Shown here piece after piece: positions 26,263 to 34,155 of a DNA stretch of 64,000 bases (position 1 is its first letter; the number at the start of each line of letters is the position of its first letter). The position numbers were made by a program, and so were the translations under genes. The notes below the pieces were generated by a model. That model made no database searches. It was not told the DNA's origin and saw only the letters and a program-made list of their open reading frames with translations. The stretch is from contig NZ_RBXA01000004.1 of the NCBI RefSeq assembly GCF_003634755.1, positions 62,001-126,000 on the forward strand. Direction: 5' to 3'. The DNA is from Flavobacterium limicola (GTDB lineage Bacteria > Bacteroidota > Bacteroidia > Flavobacteriales > Flavobacteriaceae).

Positions 26263-27162
26263 TTAAATCCAGTCGACTAATTCAGTAATTGAATTAAAAA
26301 TTGTAATTCGATCCGAAAGCTCTTCTTTTTTAATAAATTCAACCATCCTACCAAGATACCATAATTCAGTAGTATCATCCAATAACTCATCAGACATTTT
26401 TTGGATGTAACTGTCTAATATATCTCTTTCTGGCTGAACTGTTAAGTACGATACAAAAACAATAGAATCAAAGTGCTTTTTTAAATCTTTTAGATTATCA
26501 ATAGGCATACTTTCCCCTAAATAAATGGTTTTGTAACCATGCAATAAAATTTCATAATTTAGATACATCAAGCCCAATTCGTGAATTTCATTCATAGGCA
26601 AAGACAAAACAAAAACTTTATCGAGTTTAGTTTGTTTTAAAATTTGGAGTTTTTCAGTGTTTATTAAAAGTTTTTGTTTGATTAAATAACTGATAAAATG
26701 TTCGTGAGCAGGCGTTATAGTATCGGATTGCCACAATAATCCAAGTTCATTCATTAAAGGAATGAAAACTTGATGAAAAATTTCCTTGAATGACTTTTCA
26801 GCAATTAACCAATTGTATGTGTTAAAAAAAAGCTCTTGGTCAAAGTTCATCATTGCCATTTTGAACTCACTAATAGCGTGACTTTTGGCTGTTTTGCTCG
26901 AAATTATTTCGCGCACTAATGAGGGTATTTTATCTTGCGGATAAGTCGCTATTTTTGAAATTTTATAACCGTAATCATGTAACAATGTGATATTTAACAG
27001 TTTTTGTAAACTAGCCAAATCATATAATCGGATATTAGTATCAGTACGCATCGGTTGAAGGATATCATATCTTTTCTCCCAAATACGGATGGTATGCGCT
27101 TTTATCCCTGAGAGGTTTTCAAGGTCTTTAATACTGAACACATTTTTTACATTGTTTATCAT
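26263..27162 (-). CDS. MerR-family regulator with CarH/LitR-like cobalamin-binding domain
   Basis: The 299-residue protein has an N-terminal MerR winged helix (FSIKDLENLSGIKAHTIRIWEKRY, residues 9-32). The C-terminal part keeps the signatures of the B12 photoreceptors CarH/LitR: W144-x9-E154-H155 in the helical bundle and E192-x-H194-x-x-G197, where His is the lower axial cobalt ligand. The residue after the Trp, a His in Thermus CarH, is Gln here. In CarH, adenosylcobalamin holds a repressor tetramer that light breaks, releasing carotenoid genes. It is encoded 38 bases before crtI and 83 bases after the channel gene, so control of this island is the natural inference. Confidence 0.88.
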   Translation of the reverse strand: MINNVKNVFSIKDLENLSGIKAHTIRIWEKRYDILQPMRTDTNIRLYDLASLQKLLNITLLHDYGYKISKIATYPQDKIPSLVREIISSKTAKSHAISEFKMAMMNFDQELFFNTYNWLIAEKSFKEIFHQVFIPLMNELGLLWQSDTITPAHEHFISYLIKQKLLINTEKLQILKQTKLDKVFVLSLPMNEIHELGLMYLNYEILLHGYKTIYLGESMPIDNLKDLKKHFDSIVFVSYLTVQPERDILDSYIQKMSDELLDDTTELWYLGRMVEFIKKEELSDRITIFNSITELVDWI

Positions 27163-27180
27163 TTATCTAAATTTAATAAA

Positions 27181-27188
27181 CAAATGTA
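27181..27188 (-). promoter_or_regulatory. -7 promoter box of the merR gene
   Basis: tacatttg on the minus strand matches TAnnTTTG exactly and lies 18 bases before the merR ATG. No clear TTG is found at the expected distance; a TGT sits 19 bases upstream. An inverted repeat, cagtttt/aaaactg, lies just upstream at 27209-27240. Confidence 0.35.
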
Positions 27189-27245
27189 AAATAAATTTTA
27201 TTATAAAACAGTTTTAAAGTTCCAAATAGTTTAAAAACTGATGAT

Positions 27246-28199
27246 TTAGTCTAAAGTGACGCTTTTGTATGCATTCAACAAGTCTAAATTGAGAATAGTT
27301 TTGGAATTATCCGCGCTTTTAGTGTACATGGGTTCATATTTTGCACCGTAAATAACTTCATCAAAAGTGTAAGATGTTCGGATTGCAACTGTATTGCTAA
27401 ACATATCATCAAAAGAGGTTATGAATACGAGAATTTCTCCATTGATTGTTGCATAATCATTTTTCTTAAAATGAAATAACGGACTATTTTCTGTTATTGG
27501 ATGAACGAGTGTCCAACTCAAGGTCAACACATTTATTTTTTCAAGTTCCAAATCAAGTGAGAAAAATTTATTTGTCATCAATCCATTTTCTTCAATACTC
27601 ATTCCAAGAGTAACTTTTGCCTGAGCATCAGTAAGATTAGTATTTTTAAATGGAGTTACGCGTATCATTAATCCTGTTCCTTCACCATAAGGGGCAATAA
27701 TTGCATTATGTGAAAACTTCAAAAAGGCTGTGGGCTTACTAAATCGTCCAAAAAATAAACCGGTAGCAATGGCAAAACTCAATAATCCAATTAATGCTTC
27801 AGCTGCGGCGAGCAAACTGGTCATAAAACCTACTGGACTTATGTGTCCATAGCCTACTGTGGTAAAGGTCTGGGCACTAAAGAAATAGGCCTGTCCAAAT
27901 TTCCCCCAATCGGAACTTGAAGAATCGATTCCGTTTAAATGTTCAATTCCAATAACATAGTATAAAAGTGCAAACAAAAAGTTCATACCAATGTAAAACA
28001 GTAAAAGAATTGACATAAATCTCCAGCGTGGCATATCAATCATGGTATGATACCAACTGATGCGATTCAAGAGAAACATTCCTCGTTTCTCTACATTAGC
28101 AGTTCCATCCTTATTTATGAAACGACCTCCATAGTTACTGGCGTTTGTACCAAAGCCAGTATTTTTTTGAGTCGAAGCTTTGGGTTTTATATTTTTCAA
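27246..28199 (-). CDS. Inward-rectifier-type (Kir/KirBac) potassium channel
   Basis: The 317-residue protein has the two-helix Kir plan: a slide-helix region ending DMPRWRF, membrane helix 1 (about 60-84), pore helix and selectivity filter TVGYG at residues 114-118, membrane helix 2 (about 127-150), and a C-terminal immunoglobulin-like cytoplasmic domain (about 160-317) with GLMIRVTPFKNTNL and YDxx-like late segments. KirBac channels pass K+ as tetramers and respond to lipids and voltage. It precedes merR and the crt genes on the same strand with an 83-base gap, so partial co-transcription is possible. Confidence 0.92.
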   Translation of the reverse strand: MKNIKPKASTQKNTGFGTNASNYGGRFINKDGTANVEKRGMFLLNRISWYHTMIDMPRWRFMSILLLFYIGMNFLFALLYYVIGIEHLNGIDSSSSDWGKFGQAYFFSAQTFTTVGYGHISPVGFMTSLLAAAEALIGLLSFAIATGLFFGRFSKPTAFLKFSHNAIIAPYGEGTGLMIRVTPFKNTNLTDAQAKVTLGMSIEENGLMTNKFFSLDLELEKINVLTLSWTLVHPITENSPLFHFKKNDYATINGEILVFITSFDDMFSNTVAIRTSYTFDEVIYGAKYEPMYTKSADNSKTILNLDLLNAYKSVTLD

Positions 28200-28536
28200 A
28201 GATTATTTTTACTATTTAATTATTGTGACGCTAAAGATATCTTTTTCTTTAATTTCCATATCAATACTCTTTAAAAGAAACTAAAAAACATCTCGCCTAA
28301 CTTTAGGCATGAGCAATGATTCAAAATTATTAAATATTTTAATGCCAAATCTAAAATTACAGCGCAAATAATAAAGCTCCTTTTTTAAAGTTAATTATAC
28401 AATTCATATAAAGTAAGATTAGGTACCGTATTATACTTGTCAACGCACTTATTATTATTGAAAATTGTCTCCAAAATAGAAAACATCAATCTACCTGTAA
28501 ACATTAATCAATAAAAAACTCATCTCCACTAGAAGC
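28200..28536. other. Gene-free stretch upstream of the Kir channel gene
   Basis: No gene is seen in this AT-rich stretch. A TAnnTTTG match (taattttg, minus strand, 28329-28322) with a TTG 16 bases upstream could be the channel promoter, leaving a leader of about 120 bases. A small hairpin, gcctaa/ttaggc, lies near 28299-28312. Confidence 0.3.
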
Positions 28537-28582
28537 AAAAAAGCGAAGCACTATTTTTAAAGTAGTGCTTCGCTTTTTTTTT
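28537..28582 (-). terminator. Rho-independent terminator after the CotH gene
   Basis: A 17-base stem (28537-28553 with 28563-28579) with core agcgaagcacta/tagtgcttcgct lies 27 bases past the CotH gene stop at 28609 in the minus direction. The A-run at its low end gives the U-tract on the minus strand. Confidence 0.85.
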
Positions 28583-28608
28583 AAACTACATCAAATGAAC
28601 GGTTGTGA

Positions 28609-30651
28609 TTATTTTTTTATAATTTTTCTCGTGGTAAACCCATCTTCATTTTGCACTTTTATAAAATATATGCCCGTGGAAAAACTGCTCATGTCCACAT
28701 TGATTGAAGCTGAATTGGTTTTTATATCTTTAATTAAATAACCCAAAATGGTGTATAACTGAACCTCTGTTATGGGTTTAGCAGCTGAAATTGTTAGCTT
28801 ATCAACAATGGGATTAGGATAAAGCGCCAATGATGATACATCTGCAAAAGAGTCTCTGGACAAGGCATCACTACTTGTTGCTTCCCAACTTGAGGCTAAA
28901 TTATTATCCAGAGCCGTACTGATTAATTTTAGATACGTTCCGCCTCCGTCAGGTGTAGTAGGCCAAGGTGCTGAATCAAAATATTCTACAGAGTCAATTA
29001 TATTTCCATCAGCATCTGCCAGTACAATTTTTTGAGATTTATTCGACAAATTTCTGGTAAACTGACCAAAAGGTACTTCGCCATATTTACTTTGAAAAGT
29101 AGCACTGTTGCTTGCTAAATAAATAGTTTCGTTTGCCCCGATAACTGAATTATAAGGAAATTGAAACGTTAATCCCAATTGTCTCAAATAAAGCCCTGAA
29201 AGATTAACGGAACGGTCGCTAATATTTTGCAATCCAATAAATTCTAAATCATTACTGACCGGAAAACTGGTTGATGTTTTAGGATTATAATTAATTTTTG
29301 TAATTACCAGAGGTGGTAAAACAACTGAAGCACAATTAGTAAAAGATCCTATATTATTTGTAATCCAAGTGGTTCTGTCTATAATAAACGTCCTAATTCG
29401 GTTTACATCAACATCATGATCGTCTAGAGTCCCCCATCTTTGTTGCTCTCGCGGAATCGCTTCACTAATATAACTTAAGGCATTATCCATATAAGTAATC
29501 AAGACATCTTTGTTCAGCGGCTTACCGGGTGCCTTTACTTCATTCCATCGCTTGGCAAGGTTGCAATTAAAAGATCCGTTATCAAACAAATAACTCCAAA
29601 ACGGCGGTCCTATTCTATTCCCATTATTAAATTGCCATTTATCTACATGACTGCTGTTAGTGAATGTACTTCCAAAACTTTGGTTAAAATCCCAAACTGG
29701 GCCTGCTCGCAATTTTCCACCACGGTCTTTATGGAAAAAAGTACTGGATTGATACACATCTGCATTGGAACACAACTCATTTACTAACATAAAATCGACA
29801 AAAGAAGGCACATCAATAATCGTTCTGTACCCATCTATTAAATCATCATCATAAGCATGGTCCTGCATTCTGTTGAACTCGGCTTCAATATATTGGGTTT
29901 GTTCAGGCGTCGCATTTTCAGGTTTAGGTAAATCATGTACAAATTTAGTTTCGTCCATCCAGAACGCTACGGGATCGCCGCCTGTGGTTTTATCCGCTTT
30001 GGTTATATATCCGCCAGTGATATTAGGTAATGCATTATCAGTCGCTTCAATTTTTAAAACGTTGACTCTGTTTTCATTGGATTTTATTTTTTCCTGAAAA
30101 ACATATAATCCCTTATAGTTCCCGTTAATAACTACCTCACAGTATTCTGTTTTAGAGGCGTAATTCCCTAGTTCTCTAGACATGTAGTAGGCTAAATAAT
30201 CCCTAACTAATGACGGATCAAAACCTAATCCATTCAAAATCCAGTCATTCTCACTTGGCATTCCTAAAACGCTCACATTATTATTTGACGTATTATCAGC
30301 TTTCAAAGTCGTAAGCGCATATTGTTTTTTTGGCAAAGTCTGAGTGGATGAGCCTCTGATTTCTATACCTATTCGACCACTATAATTCAAGAATTCAGCT
30401 GTGTTTTGATCCGTAAGATAGTTTCTGGTTCCGTCTGGCCTCTTGATAATTTTCATGCTGGCTAAAACTTTTGGATCATCCAGAATTTCCAGAGGCAAAC
30501 CAGTGTTTGGATCATTATCGGTCGTGATAATGATAATAGGTAAATTACTGTCCGTAAAAGTTTGCGCCGTTACGGAATAAGAAGTAATTACTACAATCAA
30601 CAAAATGATTTTGTAAATTGTATGCAGCCAGGTAATGTACAATTTTTTCAT
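28609..30651 (-). CDS. Secreted CotH-domain protein with lamin-tail domain and T9SS sorting domain
   Basis: The chosen start gives MKKLYITWLHTIYKIILLIVV, a normal signal peptide, about 680 residues in total; an ATG 48 bases upstream would add an unneeded leader. After the signal comes a CotH kinase-like domain (about 60-430; IEIRGSSTQTLPKKQYAL, NDWILNGLGFDPSLVRDYLAY, GPVWDFNQSFGS), the fold of atypical spore-coat protein kinases. Next is a lamin-tail (LTD) beta domain (about 440-580), and last a T9SS type A sorting domain (LYPNPIVDKLTI to RKIIKK). It is exported to the surface by type IX secretion; the phosphorylation target, if any, is unknown. Confidence 0.88.
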   Translation of the reverse strand: MKKLYITWLHTIYKIILLIVVITSYSVTAQTFTDSNLPIIIITTDNDPNTGLPLEILDDPKVLASMKIIKRPDGTRNYLTDQNTAEFLNYSGRIGIEIRGSSTQTLPKKQYALTTLKADNTSNNNVSVLGMPSENDWILNGLGFDPSLVRDYLAYYMSRELGNYASKTEYCEVVINGNYKGLYVFQEKIKSNENRVNVLKIEATDNALPNITGGYITKADKTTGGDPVAFWMDETKFVHDLPKPENATPEQTQYIEAEFNRMQDHAYDDDLIDGYRTIIDVPSFVDFMLVNELCSNADVYQSSTFFHKDRGGKLRAGPVWDFNQSFGSTFTNSSHVDKWQFNNGNRIGPPFWSYLFDNGSFNCNLAKRWNEVKAPGKPLNKDVLITYMDNALSYISEAIPREQQRWGTLDDHDVDVNRIRTFIIDRTTWITNNIGSFTNCASVVLPPLVITKINYNPKTSTSFPVSNDLEFIGLQNISDRSVNLSGLYLRQLGLTFQFPYNSVIGANETIYLASNSATFQSKYGEVPFGQFTRNLSNKSQKIVLADADGNIIDSVEYFDSAPWPTTPDGGGTYLKLISTALDNNLASSWEATSSDALSRDSFADVSSLALYPNPIVDKLTISAAKPITEVQLYTILGYLIKDIKTNSASINVDMSSFSTGIYFIKVQNEDGFTTRKIIKK

Positions 30652-30996
30652 GATCTGATTTATTATTAAATTAAAGCATAAATTTAATAATAAAAACAAT
30701 ATAAAGCACTGATAATCAATTATTTATGATATTTATTTTTAAATAGTATAAAATGGAAATTGAATATTTTTTACTCAAGAAATAGCAACAGTAACATTGA
30801 GCCTCAATTATTAATGAAATAGCTTAATTCTTTATTTTAAACGTATGCATCCAAAAAGAAAAAAGACGGAGCTCTAAAAATCGAAATTCACATCCTACAA
30901 TAACGGACTTTGGTTAGTCTTTTGAAATTCAAATTTTTGAAAGCAAAAAATTAGCTATAAAAGATCACAAATATAACCTATATAACTGAAAATCAG
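30652..30996. other. Gene-free stretch between divergent genes
   Basis: This AT-rich stretch separates the divergent CotH and phosphoribosyltransferase genes. No gene or structured RNA is visible; it must hold the two promoters. The only clear consensus element is the -7 box listed just after it. Confidence 0.3.
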
Positions 30997-31004
30997 TACA
31001 TTTG
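30997..31004 (+). promoter_or_regulatory. -7 promoter box of the phosphoribosyltransferase gene
   Basis: tacatttg matches TAnnTTTG and lies 39 bases before the ATG at 31044. No TTG was found at the usual distance upstream. Confidence 0.35.
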
Positions 31005-31043
31005 TAAAATATTATTTTTTTTAATTCAATAAAATACAGTGCT

Positions 31044-31679
31044 ATGTATAATGAGATCTTAAAAGATAGAATTGAAGCCGGTGTATTGCTTTCAGAGAAA
31101 TTAAAAAAATATCAGAATAGCAATACCATAATTCTCGCCGTTCCAAGAGGCGGAGTGCCGGTAGGATATATAATTGCGAAAAGCTTACATCTTCCTTTAG
31201 ATATTGTGTTGTCAAAAAAAATAGGACATCCCAATAATAAAGAATTTGCAATCGGAGCAGTTTCCATGGATTCTATGACTATTGATAAACATCCTGATGT
31301 ACCAAAGAAATACATTGAAGATGAAATTATCCGGCTTCGAAAATTGATGCAGAACAAATACGAAATATACATGGGGAATCGCGAACCATTGGATATTAGA
31401 GGAAAAAACATAATATTAGTCGATGATGGGATAGCTACAGGAAATACATTACTAGCCAGTATTACTATGTTGCGCAAAAGGAACCCTGCAAAAATTATTG
31501 TTGCAGTTCCTGTATTGCCTTATGATACAGTTCCCGTTTTCGAGAAAAATGCTGATGAGTTTGTCTATCTGATTGCTTCAAAATATTTCAGAGGCGTTGG
31601 TGGCTTTTACGAAGATTTCAATCAAGTAGAAGATGATGAAGTGATTCGGTTATTAAATAGTACAAGCCCTATTGAATGA
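31044..31679 (+). CDS. Phosphoribosyltransferase-fold protein
   Basis: The 211-residue protein has the type I phosphoribosyltransferase PRPP loop NIILVDDGIATGNTLLA at about residues 119-135 and the N-terminal AVPRGGVPVGYIIA segment. The substrate is not known for this subgroup. It is followed at once by an alpha/beta hydrolase gene; in some actinobacteria and other bacteria the two domains occur as one fused protein, which points to a shared pathway. The last residues overlap a possible TTG start of the next frame. Confidence 0.85.
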   Translation: MYNEILKDRIEAGVLLSEKLKKYQNSNTIILAVPRGGVPVGYIIAKSLHLPLDIVLSKKIGHPNNKEFAIGAVSMDSMTIDKHPDVPKKYIEDEIIRLRKLMQNKYEIYMGNREPLDIRGKNIILVDDGIATGNTLLASITMLRKRNPAKIIVAVPVLPYDTVPVFEKNADEFVYLIASKYFRGVGGFYEDFNQVEDDEVIRLLNSTSPIE

Positions 31680-31719
31680 GATTTTAAGCTACAAGTATTC
31701 ATTTTTAAATGCATTGATT

Positions 31720-32352
31720 ATGAAAAAATTCGATTTGGATATTCCATTATCCTCCGTAACCTTGAAAGGAGATTTAGTGATTCCTGAAAATGCAACCGGA
31801 ATAGTTGTCTTTTCACACGGAAGCGGCAGCAGTAGGTTCAGTTCCAGGAATAGAATGGTGGCAGAATTAGTACAAAAACAAAACATAGCCACATTTTTGT
31901 TCGACTTGCTAACAGAAGAAGAAGACCGTGTTTATGAAAGCCGGTTCAACATTGATTTATTAGCCAATAGGTTGATAGAAACCACACAGTGGCTTATGGA
32001 GAATGAAGATACAAAACGCTTAACTATAGGTTACTTTGGAGCCAGTACCGGCGCGGCATCAGCCTTACGCGCAGCAGCTCATTTTAAAGAAGTCATAAAA
32101 GCGGTGGTCTCTCGTGGCGGCCGTCCTGACTTAGCCATTACAGAACTGCCACAAGTGACCGCTCCCACTTTACTCATCGTGGGCGGTCTCGACGTTCCCG
32201 TCATTACCATGAATAAAATGGCCTATGATCAATTAGAATCCACAAAAGACATGAAAATAGTGGAAGGGGCAACACACCTCTTTGAAGAACCAGGAAAACT
32301 GTTAGAAGTGGCTGATTTAGCCATTGACTGGTACAAAAAGTATTTGAGGTAA
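31720..32352 (+). CDS. Alpha/beta hydrolase (dienelactone-hydrolase-like)
   Basis: Starting at the ATG at 31720 gives 210 residues (MKKFDLDIPL); the frame also allows a TTG at 31672 that overlaps the upstream stop. Visible are the oxyanion region VVFSHGSGSSRFSSRN, the nucleophile elbow GYFGASTGAASAL (Ser), the acid in VGGLDVPV and the His in EGATHLFEE, a complete Ser-Asp-His triad. The natural ester is unknown. Pairing with the phosphoribosyltransferase suggests a joint role, known from fused homologues. Confidence 0.85.
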   Translation: MKKFDLDIPLSSVTLKGDLVIPENATGIVVFSHGSGSSRFSSRNRMVAELVQKQNIATFLFDLLTEEEDRVYESRFNIDLLANRLIETTQWLMENEDTKRLTIGYFGASTGAASALRAAAHFKEVIKAVVSRGGRPDLAITELPQVTAPTLLIVGGLDVPVITMNKMAYDQLESTKDMKIVEGATHLFEEPGKLLEVADLAIDWYKKYLR

Positions 32353-32458
32353 TAGCAATCTGGCTGTAGCATAAAAAATTACAACCTAAATTTTAGGGAT
32401 GATTTATTCTGTTTGTATCATACGATTTAATTGATTCTCAATTTAAAAAACAACTATC

Positions 32459-32896
32459 ATGGCAACAGTAAACACCTATATAACCTTTAACGGGTATTGC
32501 GAAGAAGCATTTCTATTTTACAAATCCATTTTTGGTGGCGAATTCTCTTATTTTGGGAGATTTAAGGACATGCCAATGACGAATGGCAAAACCTGTCCAC
32601 CTGCAGAAGCAGAGAAAATAATGCATGTTTCCCTGCCTATTAGTAAAGAAACGGCCATCATGGGAAGTGACAGTTTCGAATCATTTGGAACTGAAACCAT
32701 TTATGGAAATAACTTTTCGCTTTCCCTCAATACCGAAAGTAAAGAAGAAGCAGACAAGCTCTTCAATGCCCTTTCTGACGGTGGAAAAATTACAATGCCT
32801 ATGGAAAACACTTTTTGGAATGCGTATTTTGGAACATTTACCGATAAATTTGGAGTGAATTGGATGGTAAATTTTGATTTGGTGGAAGGAAAATAA
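32459..32896 (+). CDS. PhnB-like VOC-superfamily protein
   Basis: The 145-residue protein matches the PhnB/3-demethylubiquinone-methyltransferase-like branch of the vicinal oxygen chelate fold: TYITFNGYCEEAFLFYKSIFGGEF at the start, KIMHVSLPI in the middle and the ending FWNAYFGTFTDKFGVNWMVNF. Despite the names attached to the family, catalysis is unproven, and many members lack full metal sites. It stands as a single gene; an inverted repeat follows its stop. Confidence 0.88.
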   Translation: MATVNTYITFNGYCEEAFLFYKSIFGGEFSYFGRFKDMPMTNGKTCPPAEAEKIMHVSLPISKETAIMGSDSFESFGTETIYGNNFSLSLNTESKEEADKLFNALSDGGKITMPMENTFWNAYFGTFTDKFGVNWMVNFDLVEGK

Positions 32897-32928
32897 AATA
32901 CAGACAAATATTAAGCAGCAAATTCAGT

Positions 32929-32972
32929 TACGAATTTCACGAATTTACAGGAATTAATTCGTGAAATTCGTA
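32929..32972. repeat. Perfect inverted repeat after the PhnB-like gene
   Basis: Two 17-base arms (32929-32945 and 32956-32972) pair perfectly around a 10-base loop. Each arm holds two copies of the palindromic-like core acgaatt. It lies about 30 bases after a stop codon and may end transcription, but it has no strong T-run. Confidence 0.65.
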
Positions 32973-33074
32973 GCTGTCTTTTTGACAAAATAATCTTTAA
33001 AAAAATATGAAAGTTGGACCAATATTAAAAACAATCGCTTTTTTCGCTAAATTAGTTCAATCAAAATAGATGCT

Positions 33075-33965
33075 ATGAAAAAACTAACCAAAGAAGATAT
33101 CAGTCAGGAAGTATTTGACTTGTACGATGACTATGCACACAATAAACTTGATAGAAGACAATTTGTCGAGAAACTATCCTTGTTTGCGGTAGGAACGCTC
33201 ACGCTTCCTTCGCTCCTAAGTTTTATGACACCCAATTACGTGGATTCTATCTTAATCAAGCCGGAAGATCCAAGACTGAAATCAGCATTTATCACCTATG
33301 ATTCTCCCAAAGGCGGCGGAAAAATCAAAGGACTTTTATCGCAACCCACGGGAACCAAAAAGAAACTACCGGGAATCATCGTGGTACATGAAAACCGCGG
33401 ACTGAATCCGTATATTGAAGATGTAGGACGAAGAGCCGCTGTGGAAGGATTTATTACTTTGGCACCGGATGGTTTATCGCCACTGGGCGGTTATCCCGGA
33501 AATGATGATGCCGGACGAGAATTACAAAAAAAACGTACCCGCGAAGAAATGCTCGAAGACTTCATTGCAGCTTATGAATACCTAAAATCACATAAAGATT
33601 GTAATGGTCGTATTGGTGTAGTAGGATTTTGTTTTGGCGGTTGGATTGCTAATATGATGGCGGTCAAAATCCCGAATTTGTGTGCCGCAGTTCCGTATTA
33701 CGGCGGACAACCCACTGCAGCCGAAGCCGAGAAAATAAAAACACCTATCCTAGCCCAATATGCCAGTTTAGACACCCGCGTAAATGAAGGCTGGCCCGCT
33801 TTTGAAGCCATCCTTAAAAAGAACAAAGTAGAACATACCGCTTATTTCTACGAAGGGGTGAATCATGGTTTTCATAACAACACCACACCCAGATACGATG
33901 AAAAAGCCGCCACTTTATCCTGGACACGAACGATTGATTTTTTTAAGGAGAAATTAAAGAAATGA
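33075..33965 (+). CDS. Tat-exported dienelactone hydrolase-family protein
   Basis: The 296-residue protein has a twin-arginine signal inside an extended N-terminus (LDRRQFVEKLSLFAVGTLTL, about residues 25-44), so it is probably folded before export to the periplasm. The hydrolase domain follows: VVHENRGLNPYIEDVGRRAA, the nucleophile elbow VGFCFGGWI with a Cys nucleophile as in dienelactone hydrolases, the acid in YASLDTRVN and the His in GVNHGFHN. The substrate is unknown. It is transcribed alone and ended by a hairpin. Confidence 0.87.
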   Translation: MKKLTKEDISQEVFDLYDDYAHNKLDRRQFVEKLSLFAVGTLTLPSLLSFMTPNYVDSILIKPEDPRLKSAFITYDSPKGGGKIKGLLSQPTGTKKKLPGIIVVHENRGLNPYIEDVGRRAAVEGFITLAPDGLSPLGGYPGNDDAGRELQKKRTREEMLEDFIAAYEYLKSHKDCNGRIGVVGFCFGGWIANMMAVKIPNLCAAVPYYGGQPTAAEAEKIKTPILAQYASLDTRVNEGWPAFEAILKKNKVEHTAYFYEGVNHGFHNNTTPRYDEKAATLSWTRTIDFFKEKLKK

Positions 33966-33979
33966 TTTCATTTTTTTTT

Positions 33980-33999
33980 AAGTCCCTTAATTGGGACTT
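33980..33999 (+). terminator. Rho-independent terminator after the dienelactone hydrolase gene
   Basis: The stem aagtccc/gggactt with a 6-base loop is followed by a T-run and lies 14 bases after the stop codon. Confidence 0.75.
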
Positions 34000-34107
34000 T
34001 TTTTAGGACTGGTGTTGAGTATTTTTTATATTGGTAATAATTTTAAATTCAAGAAAAATCCAATATCTTATTTGATTAAAAAATGTATATTTACACTTAA
34101 TCAGTAA

Positions 34108-34133
34108 AGAAAGCCCTATTTTAAAGGGTTTCT
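34108..34133 (+). other. Hairpin upstream of the AlbA_2 gene
   Basis: agaaa-ccct (34108-34117, one bulged G) pairs with agggtttct (34125-34133), leading straight into the left flanking repeat of the AlbA_2 gene. No clean T-run follows, so a leader structure or leftover terminator are both possible. Confidence 0.35.
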
Positions 34134-34155
34134 TATTTGACGCTTATTTGACAAT
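34130..34155 (+). repeat. Left direct repeat bordering the AlbA_2 gene
   Basis: A 26-base sequence made of two tandem TTATTTGA units ends exactly at the base before the ATG. It matches the right copy at 35608-35633 in 23 of 26 positions. Another CTTATTTGA unit lies upstream at 34067. Confidence 0.6.

Noticed and set aside
30652..30699. Upstream ATG for the CotH gene
   Set aside because: The extra 16 residues would precede a complete signal peptide that starts at the second Met, so the longer start is unlikely.
31672..31719. TTG start for the alpha/beta hydrolase gene
   Set aside because: The added 16 residues show no conserved feature, and the ATG at 31720 gives the normal domain start. The TTG cannot be fully excluded.
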